From: Archegozetes longisetosus
Lineage: Eukaryota; Arthropoda; Arachnida; Sarcoptiformes; Trhypochthoniidae
Assembly: GCA_018873245.2 (NCBI GenBank)
Contig: JAEMBT020000005.1
Span: 1,562,001 to 1,626,000, forward strand
Length of the DNA: 64,000 bases
Direction of reading: 5' to 3'
The notes below the pieces were generated by a model that was not told where the DNA came from, did not search any database, and saw only the letters and a program-made list of their open reading frames with translations. Below, piece after piece: positions 35,739-53,600 of the stretch. The translations under genes were made by a program, and so were the position numbers. Every line of letters starts with the position of its first letter. Within the stretch, counting starts at the first letter, position 1.

Positions 35739-37238
35739 ATGGATTTGCCAAAAGAAACCAATGAATCAAAACACTATTGTTTGGCAATCAATGCCTTAAA
35801 CAAAGCAGTTTCTGATACTGAAAAATTTGGTGCACTTTTTGTTGTCACAAACCTATTGAAAGACAAACAACTGAGTTGTGAACAATATGTAAAACTGTTT
35901 GAATCGATTGAAAGCAAGTTTTTGCTCAGATTATTGCTATCGAATGAACAAAGTGGTGAAGTTGCCGATGGATGTAAACCTTATATCTATCAATCAATTG
36001 GTGTTTCAATCATTTCTTCGTTTTATATGACAATCAGTGACTACATCGATAACAAAACATCACTTGAATTGTTGACTTGTATGACATCCATATTAAGACA
36101 ACTTAAAGATGAAAAAAGTTTAGATGAAAGCCAAAAACAAATGCTGACCGATATTATCATTTGCTTTGAATCGTTCTTCAGTTCAAATGTAATCAATGAA
36201 ATAGACAGTCAATCAAAGAATAGTTTATTTGATTGTAAATTGACAGAAATATTACTTCAAATGATTCGTTTGAATACATTTGATGAACACAAGATTTCAA
36301 TTGAAAATTTGTTATCAAAGATCGCAAACACTATTGAGTGGTCAGCATTTGATCCAAATTCATTCGATGAATTCATGATTCGAATCTCAACTGAATTCAA
36401 AGCAAGTCGAGACAAACAAAAGTTTGAATTATGCAAACAATTTAGTTGTTGTTTGAGGACAAATGCAAACCATTGCGTAAAATGTGAAACCAAAGACTGG
36501 ATAAATCTTATATATGATGGACTCTTTGATATACTTCGGAGCAAACTTAATAAGGAATTAAGAGATCCTGCTCTTAAACTTAGCGCAACTTTAACTGAAA
36601 TTTTTGATGGCTTCAACTGGATTTCTAATAACTGTTGGGATAACAAAAGAGCTAAGAATTTCTTATTATTACTCCGATTGAGTTGTGTTGAAATCGTTGT
36701 GAATTTCGAGTCAGAAAACATTGATATGTGTTGTGTCGCGAATTGTTTCGTAATTATAGAACATTCCGTTTTAACAATCGCTAACGATTCTGAAGAAATG
36801 AATTTAATCAAATATTTAACTCAAGAGGAAATATATGATATGTTGACAGCTGTGAAGGACACTATGTCTGTGATCATTGAATATTTACGTCGCATCTCAA
36901 CTCAAGTCAATGAAATTGATATCGAAAGTGACGCTTTTGTTAGTATTTTGGCGTCGATTAGAACCCTATGTGTTTGGATCACAGAAGAAACCGAAGCATT
37001 AAGAGATGAAATCGCAGAAATCTTACCTTTCATTTTAAAAGTATTGCGTAAATCTGATGAGAGCAAACTTACAATCAGTAATATTATAATTTCTGCTTTG
37101 ATTTCATTAGCGGAAAATGATAAACTCAAATCCATTTTGTTACAACAAAATATGATAGAACTTATTGATGCAGTTTCTGATAGTAATCAAAACAAACATT
37201 CGTTACTTAAAACTTTGAAACCATTACTGCTAAGTTAA
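35739..37238 (+). CDS. NCDN: Neurochondrin, intact copy
   Basis: A single exon of 499 aa. The N-terminal third (EKFGALFVVTNLLKD, ESKFLLRLL, IYQSIGVSIISSF) matches the start of the neurochondrin superfamily; later blocks (GLFDILRSKLNKELRDPALKL, CVEIVVNFES) fit its helical-repeat body. It is shorter than vertebrate NCDN (about 729 aa). Neurochondrin is a cytoplasmic, leucine-rich helical-repeat protein linked in vertebrates to neurite growth and signalling; the role in this animal is unknown. Its stop is only about 50 bp from the stop of PHYH copy 2, so the 3' UTRs must overlap or be very short. Confidence 0.88.
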   Translation: MDLPKETNESKHYCLAINALNKAVSDTEKFGALFVVTNLLKDKQLSCEQYVKLFESIESKFLLRLLLSNEQSGEVADGCKPYIYQSIGVSIISSFYMTISDYIDNKTSLELLTCMTSILRQLKDEKSLDESQKQMLTDIIICFESFFSSNVINEIDSQSKNSLFDCKLTEILLQMIRLNTFDEHKISIENLLSKIANTIEWSAFDPNSFDEFMIRISTEFKASRDKQKFELCKQFSCCLRTNANHCVKCETKDWINLIYDGLFDILRSKLNKELRDPALKLSATLTEIFDGFNWISNNCWDNKRAKNFLLLLRLSCVEIVVNFESENIDMCCVANCFVIIEHSVLTIANDSEEMNLIKYLTQEEIYDMLTAVKDTMSVIIEYLRRISTQVNEIDIESDAFVSILASIRTLCVWITEETEALRDEIAEILPFILKVLRKSDESKLTISNIIISALISLAENDKLKSILLQQNMIELIDAVSDSNQNKHSLLKTLKPLLLS

Positions 37239-37288
37239 AGTGTATTTTTTATTTTAAAATAAACTTTTGTTTTATAAATCATGAAACT

Positions 37289-38541
37289 TTACAAGTTGAT
37301 TTTTTGACCTCTTACGAGTCTTGCTCTCAATTTCCATATAATCTGTAAAATAAGTTTGAATTATTTTAATTTGACTGAATTTAGATAATGCTCAACAAAC
37401 CGTATAGTCATCAATTTCAGCGCCTCTCTTTCGAACCACATCCATGATTTCTTCAGCCAATTTCTCCTGAATGGTTCCCTTTACATCAATATACTCACAT
37501 TCAGAGGCAGCGTAATGACATGATATCGCCTTACGGAAACCTTTTGTGCGATTAATACCTGATCCATGAATTAGAATGGGATGAAAGAAAACACAATCCC
37601 CAGCTTCCATTTCTAAATGAACTCTATCCTCATCGCCAGTCATACTTTTTATTCCATAGTAAAACTTATTAACTCCACCCTAGCATTTAAAAATAAATTT
37701 CATATAATTTGTAGATACTATCAACTATTTAAAAAATTAATTACCTCCCATTCGGGGTAATCATGTTCTAAATGTTCTCCTTTATGGGTTCCAGGAATTG
37801 CCACAAGACAACCATTGTCTCTATTAATGGTCTCCATTGCAGTCCAGGCACAGACAATGCGATCTGCGGGTCGGAATGGGAAATAATGCAAATCTTGGTG
37901 TAATGGATGTCGAGATGATTTGGTTCCCGGATCCGGAGGTTTATTGATAAGCATAGTGTGAATCGCCATTAGATTTGGTCCACAAAAGCCTTCGACGTAA
38001 TCTAATACTGGACCGTATTTGCAATACTCAAAGAGCACATTATCACTATATAATTCTTGCAATTTATAGACTGTGTTCTCATTTTGTTGTTCTTTAACGA
38101 CTGTCACCTCTTTCTGAACGACCAAACCTGCAGGTGTCGGAACTTTGCGATTAGCGATATCACGAAATCGGTTTCTAGATGCGATATTTGAATGAGGGTT
38201 ATAAAGAAGATATTCAATAGATATGATTCTTACAAAAACTTCTCGATATCTTGTTTAGCCACAAGATTTCTGATGATAATATAACCATTTTCTTCATAAA
38301 ATTTTCTTTGTTCTAACGTTAACTTTGAATTATTCAGTGTATACTTGAATTGAGTGTCTTCATTGCGTTTGGCCTTCATTCAAATAAAAATTAATTTTGT
38401 TATAAAAACAAATAAGTCGAAGAGCAATACCTCTACAGAAAAAGTTCGCGAAAGTTGAGACAATCTGTTGAATCCAGTTTTAAATGATTGACGATTAATT
38501 TGAATCGATTTAATTAGTTTTAAACTAACGTTTGCAATCAT
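37289..38541 (-). CDS. PHYH: Phytanoyl-CoA 2-hydroxylase, copy 2
   Basis: Five exons, 38541-38431, 38373-38234, 38174-37745, 37679-37401 and 37342-37289, all phases closing, about 337 aa. All active-site motifs of copy 1 are kept ([21 protein letters not shown]). Differences gather at the N-terminus ([10 protein letters not shown] for [10 protein letters not shown]; three codons fewer at the start of exon 2) and near the C-terminus ([13 protein letters not shown] for [13 protein letters not shown]). Both copies therefore look functional. It is head to head with Cdk5, 558 bp away. Confidence 0.95.
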
Positions 38542-38780
38542 TTTAACCTATTTATAAATAAAATGAATTTAAATAGAATGAGTTGAAGAGAAGATCAAAC
38601 TCTAAAGTACTTACAGCTCAACGATCAATAGGAATGTCTTATTTCGTATCAAACGATTGATAATAAATGTGACAGAAGGACATAGTCATTGGATACCGTT
38701 TGATTATATTTATTTCTAAGTGTTATATTTATTGAAAGATTAGTGCGTAATCAACAGAAAACATTATTTAAAACATGATG

Positions 38781-38788
38781 TGACGTCA
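38781..38788. promoter_or_regulatory. Palindromic CRE/ATF-type site upstream of PHYH copy 2
   Basis: TGACGTCA, about 240 bp upstream of the start of PHYH copy 2 and about 310 bp upstream of Cdk5. It matches the site retained at 34695-34702. Function inferred. Confidence 0.4.
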
Positions 38789-39099
38789 ATTAGAAGTACC
38801 ACAAGATCGCATAACCTTACAAAATATTCAGATAAGGTAGGGTTCAAGTTTGCAGTCAACTTATGTACGTTCTGTACGACATCTATATTTGTGTTTTTAT
38901 TAGACATATCTGTCATCAATAAACCGGTCATTTATTTAAGACTATTTTGATTTTTGACAAACAATCATTTTGATTATATAATAATTAATTGATTATTAAT
39001 TGATTATTAATTGATTTAGGCATAACTGTATGTTATATAGTATTGAAATAAAAACAAACTATAGTAATAGTTTAATGAATGAAAAGTTGACGGCGTCAA

Positions 39100-40303
<1,204 letters not shown>

Positions 40304-40445
40304 TACCTTAACCTCTGAACTAAGTCCAATAGGTGTAACATTCCTGTAATTTATTTTCCGCATTTATACATATTTATTAAGTTGTAATTATATTTTGATT
40401 TTAAGCACTGCCTATAAGTAAAAAGTTATATTAATAGTTAAGCTA

Positions 40446-44487
<4,042 letters not shown>

Positions 44488-44601
44488 CTGAAAAAGATTT
44501 ATTGTAAAAAATGAGTTTAAAGTAGGCTCAGTGATGATAAAATGGGATAAGACGCTAACATTTGTGAAGACTTAAAAACGGAATATGGTAGAGAATGAAC
44601 A

Positions 44602-44624
44602 AATGAATGAATGAATGAATGAAT
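44602..44624 (+). repeat. (AATG)n microsatellite
   Basis: Five to six AATG units in tandem, directly readable. Confidence 0.9.
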
Positions 44625-47600
44625 TTGGTATTTTAATCAGAATGATGGCAAATACCGAAATCAGCGTCGTTTATATAGTGTATGTAGAGTTCATTTCATC
44701 AGGATTATTGTGTATTGCTTTGAACCAATAATGCATTTGAGTGCGTTAGCGGTATCTTATTTCTAATTAGTATAAAAGTTTCACCGATTTTCAATCATGT
44801 CATAGTGGATGCAATACTACCTCCAACTATGAGCGCAGTAGATCATAGGGAGAATAGCATTTCTTTGTCAATCGCAATATTATGAATATTATCCTATCAT
44901 ATATTCTATATTTAGGTAATTTGTTAGCATTCATTCCCCTTATATCCATTATGTAATCTTTTCAATTTTGCCATTCACTGTTTCAGAGCTCCCAAAATTC
45001 ATTTTTGCTTCAATTCATTACTTGTGTACTTTGATTGAAAAATGTTTTCTATAGAAAATTAACAATTTCTTTATTATAAGTTTATGTTAACTTATTTATT
45101 CCAGAAAAATACCTAATCATAACTATAATTTGTTCATTAGGCAAAAATTGTTAATTAGTGTCTAAAGACAAAATGGTTTTCTAGTAATTTACTTAATTCC
45201 GGTCATGTTTAGTTAGAAGTGATAGAATAACGCAAATTATATTTGAAAACAGTCACTCAACATTATTGATTATATGATATATCTGCACACATATAACTCA
45301 AATCCTACACAACTCTATCAACTCTATGGATCTGAGCCTATATTAAACTAATGGCATGCTTCTCATTAAATATACACTTTTAGCTCTACTTAGATTTTAC
45401 TTCAAATTATCTTGTTGTCATTTTTATAGAGATTTCTTAAGCTTTTAGAATTGTAACGGTTTCACAGATTCGGTTGGTTTGGTTGATATAAAGTACAGCT
45501 CACATGTGCGTCAACTATTTTAGATTGAATGTTAATACTTTCAGACAAGATCATGAGTTTATTGCTAAAAATACATACAATAACAGGAAAAATAGTTAAA
45601 AATAACACATTTTCACAGCCTGCCACGTGCTCACTAACAGCTGATTGATAATAAGCAAATAATTTACAAGTAAATATTGTTGCTTACAAGTTATACTATA
45701 TACGTGTGAGTGAGACACTATAGCATAAACTACCTGTATGTATGAAAGTTCAGTTCAGTATGGAAAATAACTTTCACTTCAATATAAGCTTCCAATAGAA
45801 GAATAAATTAATGAAATAACAATTAGTTTCTTGCTTGAAGCAGAGATCCCTAATCTTTAAGTTTTCGATATGACTAAGCCAATCCTAAGATTGCGTATAA
45901 ACCGTTCACCTACAACAACGCTAGCTCATTTTTCAATCTTATCTCAACATCTATTGATTATGAATACGGCAATTAAGATTAGTCAAAATGTACTCTCAAA
46001 ATCGATTTTTGGTTCGGAATTGATTCAAATTCGAGGAAACTTGAAAATACCAAAAATTTGAGAAGTAGAATAAAAGTCGATTGAATTTGATGCAAGAGCT
46101 AATCTCATATAAAATGACAAAGCTGTATACTCGATTGTTAGGATATGAGTTAATTGTCTTCATGCCAGCTTGTGGTATGTGTACCGCATATTGGGAACCA
46201 CTGATTTAGAGAACAAGTTTTTACATTAGTCGAGATTATTTTAAAACTCATAAATACCATATTAGAATTTAGGCTATGCTTATTTTTATGATAAATGTGT
46301 GCAATAGTTTTTGGTTCTAGATGAAAACTTGTCAACTCATCAAAAATCCCTTTTAAAAACCTTAAGGACTCATTCAAAATAAACATCTGCTCAACTTAGA
46401 TTACGTGTCATATCATTCTGTAAAGTTTTAGTACTAATCCTTCAGAAAGTAACAAAACAGGAAACTGAAGATTACCTGTTGCTTCACCCGATCATTTCAG
46501 ATGCATTGCTGTCGCATATGTTCCTTTGAACAAATTATCACATTTTCAGTTATCACTCAGTTTCTAAATTAATGACTCAGTTTTTAACGTTGAATACGTA
46601 TAACTTTGAAAATTTGCTTTAAAACTACGTAAAGCTAGTACATTACGAAATGAAAAGAACTTTGATCAATTGGTTTGAAATATTTATTTTTTACAGACTT
46701 AAACTTGGAGTACATATTTTTTTATACTTGTATTATATTATATGATACAATTAACACATTCAAGTGAAAGTTGCTTCAAATATTTAACTTTAATAATAGC
46801 TACAATTGATTTATATTATTGCACAGAATTGATCAGAATTACATCGAAAGTATTAAAAGATCGACTAATAATTATTACAACTACTTTCTGACTATTTCAA
46901 GTGATTAGCTCTATTAGAAAAGTTTAGAATATATGTCGATCTAAATGTGACATCAAATCTCAATTGTAATACGACTAAAGTACAACATAAGTAATTCTGA
47001 TCAATACTACACTTCTTTTTACAAGTGAACACATCTCACTATTGAAATGATATTTAAGTTAAATCTCATTTTGGTATCGGACAAAAATATAACTGCCTCT
47101 GGTTAACACAAATTATAAGATTAGCAGCCAATCAATGATTGAGTGATTTAGAAAAGAGTAATCGATTATAAGAATAACAATATAGTGAAATGACTCGAGA
47201 CTATTAAGTATTATATTTGTGTGGAGGTATGTATTATTCACTTTTAACTAATTTTTTCAACAGTTTTCACTCAACATATCATCAATACAACAGCTACAAT
47301 AATCATAATATATTAATAAAGATCACAATTGAGCAAACTTTTAAAATAAAAAAATCGCATTGCTACTAATTAAAAAATTATCAATAATTTAAATTCGCTC
47401 CACAGTCAAATCAATCATAAAACCGATTGAAATAAGTGAACTGCCTTTCAAATAATATAAATACATTCAATTATAGAAATAAGAAGTAATACTTAGCAAT
47501 AATTTGGCTTATTTACAGTTAAATGCATCAATTCGTACAGAATTCGTATGAATTCTGTACTTTTTAAACCATCAATATGTTATCATTGTCTCACTACTGA

Positions 47601-47634
47601 TTATGCCAATCAATCCCAGTTACCCATAACTGTT
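44625..47634. other. Presumed 5' region of the homeobox gene and spacer to FBXO
   Basis: No exon could be recognised. The missing first exon of the homeobox gene should lie here if it is in the window. Frames at 45870-46061 and 46150-46386 look random. Confidence 0.4.
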
Positions 47635-50600
47635 TCAAAGTGAGAAAAACTTAAGAAATGCTTGCGGCGGAACAGGGATGTGAAGAGGAACAGTCTTCAG
47701 TGGTTCGCTTTCATTTTGGAGAGCCGGTTCATTGTTTTGCTGATTATATTGTTGAACAAGTGGATGATGAAAGAAAGGCATGTTGTGGACAACAACGGGG
47801 TTCTGTGGTTGGGTTCCTTTTCTGTTGAAAGCTTTTTTAGTATTATCTATAGTGATTTGATTATCGTAGACGCACGGGTGACCATATGACTAGAAAAAAA
47901 CCAAACATTCAGTTTAGTTATACTCATATTTGCAATAAATATTAAACTTAAAACTGAATACCTTCCAAAAAAGGCAACGACAATGTCTGCAAAGGAATAA
48001 ACAATCGGCATATTCTTCTTTGAGTCCAAATTTCCTAAATTGAAACAATAGGTTATTTGAGTGATTTATAAGTCTGAACAAAACGATCATGTGATTTATG
48101 ATTGATTGTGAGTTAATAAAAAAGTTGAAAATGTGTCAGATTAGGACTACATACTTGCGAAGCTGATGGAAAATTTGTTCCCAATCCACTTTATCAGACT
48201 TATTATTAGCGAAAACCCATCTTAGCTGAGCTCTTGTGTAATGATATTTGCACAGCTCTCTCCAGATGTGTTGCTCATCAAGTAATGACTGCATTATATC
48301 ATATGCTTGACCAGAATTCATTAGATCCTTATAGTCTGTCAGTCGTAACAATATTTCGCGAATCAATTCTTCAGGAAGATCTGTTAATCGTTTGCTGCCG
48401 TCTTCTTTGGGCTAATTGAAAAACAATTAAATAAAGTTAGTATAAAACAAGTATTGAATAGAGAATTGAGAGAAATATGAGGTTAAGATGAAAGATGGTT
48501 AAAATGAATTGAAAGTTGGGACCTGTTTGATTTCGATCCTATTGGCCATTTGGCAAATGCGTTCCATTGTTCTCAAGTGCTGTTCCCAAAGCCTTGTACT
48601 GCCGAGAGGTCTTCCCCAACAATAGTATTTTCGCATAATTTTCTTTAGGTCGTAAAGTAAAGTGTGAAGAACGTGAATATTTTGTTGGTTACTTGCCACT
48701 GCATAAAACAGGTTGAAAACAATTAAATTTGCCTTACGATAGAGAAACCACTTCCTCGCTTTCTTTTATAATCACATTTTCCTTTTCGCCTAATTCTTAA
48801 ACTCAATTCTTTACTGCTATTAAACTGAACCTTAACTTCAATAATGTTTTTACTACGAATAAACTTAACAAACAACAGAAAAATATAATTTGATTTGTAA
48901 TGCAAATCTAGTCTTCTCCTTATTTATAATGCAATAAAGCTCTTAATTTATCTTAATTTTATGGTCACATGAAATAGCGATTGGGACTAGGCGTAAAGGA
49001 AGAATAGATATGGAATTGATAATAAACTTGAAAATAAACTTGGAAATAAATGTTTTCAAGTGTATACCTTGCCAGGCGAGCTGTTCGAGCATTGTGAATA
49101 GCACTTTAGTCGCACAACCACTTAATGAAGTCAGATTTTGTGTGATCAGCAAATGCAATAATTTACTTATATAATTAAATCGACGAATGTCTCGGATTGC
49201 ATTGCAAAAGTCTAGCTTATAGAATGCCTCGCTAATTGTATTGTAACCTGCTACCTCTTTTGTGCACTTTAGTGTCACCTGACAGTATGGCTGCCAGTGG
49301 ACTATGTTGTTTGTTGTTTCTTTGTATTCAAATGATTCGGGGATTGGCTGCGATGTGCTCTTTTGTAGTCTTTGTATTATTTCTGAGATTGTGCACCGGT
49401 TTGTTTCATCGTCACTATCACTGTCTGTGGAAGAATCGCCAGAAGAACCACTAAAAATAGAAAAGCTCTTATAGATTGAACTTGCTTGTTAAGGTTAATC
49501 TTCACTCATTTGTCAAAACAATAAAGATTGTAAGACAGACAAAGACAATTTCAATATATAATTATATAATTTACATAAGAAGATTGACCAAATAACTTAG
49601 TCATATGAGACATGACTAACTCTTGTTATTGCTTCTAGAAAAGCAACAAAGAGAGATCACAAGATACCGAGATTGATCATTTAAAAGCATTTGACATGAG
49701 AGCAAATTTTAGAAAGAGAAAAATAGCCAAAAACAAACAAAGCCTTGACTGAAAGCCAACTTGATTTTGGGACAATTAAGAGCAAAAACTTCATCTATAG
49801 ATTAGCAAACCATTTCATAATCGCACAAAATTTGGATTGTGGCCAAAGCTTTTTATTTAAAGTCGGGTAACCATTGCTTCCTGGAAAAGCTGCTCAGATC
49901 ACGAGTGAACGATTTCCTAACTGCTAATACATGTGATGAAAGAGTAAGAGATGTGTGCAAAATGTCTACACAAATACAAATTTGAGTCATTCCTAATTTC
50001 TAATATTGCAAAGTTTCTTGACTTTTCAAATGTTTAAACAATGGAGATATGACGTTTTCAGCTGAGAATCTGTTTAAGACAATGGTTTGGATTACTTTTA
50101 TTAATAGCTTTAGTGGAATAAAGTTGTTTTTAGAAACTCAAGTTAGACGGTAATTGATTTAAATGATTTGCAAAGTAGAGCCTACCTGAAAAATCTAACT
50201 TGACATCTAACCAAAAGTCTAACTAAAGTCTAACTAAAGTCTAACTTAAAGGATGTGATTCAAATTAAATAGAAACAAATACGTCATGACTAAAAGTGGT
50301 TAGAAGTGTTCAACATTCAATTTGAACATTAAGTTCTCGAGTTGAACTAGTTTTCATCTTTTCCATTGTGTTGCACTCCTTATCACTGGTGGCATAAATA
50401 AATTATTTTTTGTGGTATAAATAATTGTATTTTATCGTTTTAAAACTAGTAATTAGAAAATCACGTTTTCCTTCACCGTTTAAATTGGTTTGACTGCAAT
50501 TGAGCTCAATTTTAGGAAAATTGCTTATTGTTGTCGTCATTATCGCTGTTAAATAGTAGACTAATTTCTCAAATCAAATATTTGCTTTGTATTGAACCTT

Positions 50601-53600
50601 AAAAGCAAATTTCATTATTTAGACTTTTATTGAATAGAACTCTTAAAAAACTTTAAACAATAAGTTTACGTTTCTTGCAATACATTCAACAGTTTTTCAG
50701 ATTGAGTGCCTCACGAAAGCTGGTATTGTAACCAATTTGATAGACTCAAGGATGAATAAAGATTTATTGATTCAAACTATAACTTTTCAATTCAAGCTTA
50801 AAAGTGTTGCCTGAGAATGACTTATTTTATCATATTGTCATTGAGTTACACGCTCACAATACATTTAGAGCATGATTCGTGATAAAAGTTGCGATGTTCT
50901 GCGATAAATATAAAAGTATAAGATATCTACTTAACGTTTTTGTAAGATTCAATATTACACTCTTATGAAAAGATACATATTTTATGGCTTTTGTTTCAAA
51001 CTCATTGTCTTAAGTGCTTATTTCTAAACTTAAAACTAAGTGTTATTCTTAATCTAGTCTTTGTTAGCGTTATGATAAAAAAAACTAAATTTTCATCTCT
51101 TACAATTGATAATTTGTTTAAACAATCTTATTGTAACACGTGAACCAACTTTATTATCAATGTTTAGATAAGCATTGAATTTAAAATAATTTGCAATTAT
51201 TTTATTTGTTCAAAATATTTATTAAGTTAAAGATCGTTTCAATTGATTTTACGAGCTATTTGTCAAAAATCAAGTCGTTCGGGCAGACAATATGTTTGAG
51301 ATAATTGAAACAAAAACTTATAAACAATTGGCTATATAGTTAAGTAAAGCTGATTGATTGTCATTTTTTGCTAATTTGACGCCATTAGCTTAAAAATAAA
51401 TAACAATTATTTTATGGTTTTCAAATGAGTTACTATCTATTTTTGAGATAATAGTTTTTATTGCAAAGCTAGACAACTAAACCATTAATAGATATGACAT
51501 GTGTGAAATCCGTGCCAACCAATTCAAGTTAATACATTGGCTTCTTATTAAATTAGTTATGAGTTGCAGTTATAAGCTTAAATAAGATAATTGTAAGAAA
51601 TTGTCTGCTTTTTTCATGCATGGCTAATCACGTTTCGTGACACAAGTTTGGGTTTTTCTGTTTTTTGTAAAATTGTGCTCAATAAAAACAATTGAAGTCA
51701 ATTTGCTATATAAAGAAGATATCTAAATAATTACTCAATCCTATCAGAGTCAACTATTAATCTTAAGATAGGCTCGATTTCTGTATGAAAACAGCTGTAT
51801 TTTGAGACAAAATTTGTAACTAGAAATCTAGTTTGTACTTAATGCAACTTTATTTACAAATGATTGCATGGAAAAGTTGCTCAAATCAGTTTCTCGTATC
51901 AGCGTAAGAGCAATCAATCAATTCGAAGATAATATTGAAATAAAACCTTGAATTTTGACAATATCTGGTTTAGAGAGATCAATAATGATAGGAATCTATA
52001 AGAATTGCGATAATGAATAATAATTAAATATTGTTGTCCTATTTTTTATTACATTTAAAAATATATGTTTGCACATTATACTTATTGAAACTTTGACCTA
52101 AAATTCGTTTTCTCTCAACTGATTAAATTTGGAAATCAAAACTGGTCACTCAAATACTAATTTAGTTTTAGGTCACTGTTGCTAACGCTAAAACATCTAA
52201 CTAACTAGCCAGCCTATCATTTCAAACTTAACGTTTCTGCTACTTTTGACACTCTCTGAAAAAAGGTTATCAAATTCAATATTTCATAAGCATGTAATTT
52301 AAGTTTTAATGGATTTTGAAAATTCAAAAGTTATAATTATAATGGAATAGGGATTGTACAAATCGATATACCAAAATTTGAACTCGTCAACTTAGTTCAA
52401 TATGAGATTTACTTATTGACTATATCAGACAGTTTGATCAACATATGAATAAACACTTGTATCTAAGGGTGGATCACTTTCTGATGCAATTTATCAGTCA
52501 AATTCTAATTTCTATACAACTCTTTGTTAACAACCAACAATAAACAAATTCAGTTTTAGTTTTGTGCTTCGCTAACATTTCAATGGTTTCAATAGATTTA
52601 CGTCAAAATGAGAGAGAGTTTATAAGTTTTGTCGTTATATTTAGTAATCGGATTTAATGCTCTCGTAATTTTTGTAACATTTCAGCTGCTAATCAGTTGC
52701 AATTATTCGCATTCTATTAACGGAGATAAATAAGTTTGAAAGTTGAAACCATTTGAAATGCAATTAGTTTGCAAGTAGTTTTCAAAGGATAACTACATTG
52801 TATTTATTTATAAAGTTATGTTAATATCTATTTGGCGTGTGAATCTAAATTTCAGGCATAGAGGAAGGCAATCAATGGGTTTATACACTTTATAATTTCA
52901 TTTGACTCGAGGCATAATTTTTCATTAAGATTTTAATCACACATTCAAATGAGAGTATAAATCCTATAATGTAATCATATAACTCACTTTCTCCAACAAG
53001 TTTTCAGCTTTTTTCGCAAAGGTCTCAATATTAAAAGCAAAAAATGCACATTTATCTTCATAATTAAGTCAAACCGTATAATTTCCTAACGATTTACATA
53101 ATTAATTGAGGTCTGGATTTTAAATTTTAAAACCATGTTTCAGTTAGTTCAAAGTTGTTGTGTAATTCTCTTACAACTTAGGTTTATGGCTGTAAATTAA
53201 TAATTGCTTAACTAATACAATAATTTAACTAATACTGAACTTTTTCTTAAATAATTAATATGAGAGGAAAGTGAATAAAATGCAGCTAGCTAAAATTAAG
53301 TAAAAGCTCGGTACATTGCCCCTGATTGGTTGTTAGGATGTTTCGAGTCCTACTTATTTGTGCGAGCTAAAAATTATTAATAAATATACCTAGAAGTGCT
53401 TTACTTTTATATTGTCTTAGCACGATTGCAACTATCACTCAATCAATCTTTAAACATGTCTGAGGGCTGAAACTTTTTCATATATTAACTTAATTACAGT
53501 CACTCCGCAAAACCAAAAGCGAATAAATAGATTTGTTTGCGTTTTACTTACGAACCCATGAAAAAAGGAAATCTGTTTGAAACGTCAAATATTGTGGCAT

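Larger units (their letters stand above)
31474..38820. repeat. Tandem duplication of a DHX34(5')-neurochondrin-PHYH block
   Basis: Unit 1 (about 31474-34740) and unit 2 (about 35124-38820) are in the same order and orientation: 5' end of DHX34 (-), neurochondrin (+), PHYH (-), then about 280 bp of PHYH 5' flank. Identity in exons is very high, and introns and flanks show small indels. About 380 bp of unrelated spacer separates the units. Confidence 0.92.

Noticed and set aside
36257-37135. Minus-strand frames opposite neurochondrin, one of 184 codons
   Set aside because: Antisense shadows of the intact neurochondrin exon.
46150-46386. 78-codon minus-strand frame considered as the missing homeobox 5' exon
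   Set aside because: No donor in the needed phase and no similarity to homeobox N-termini.
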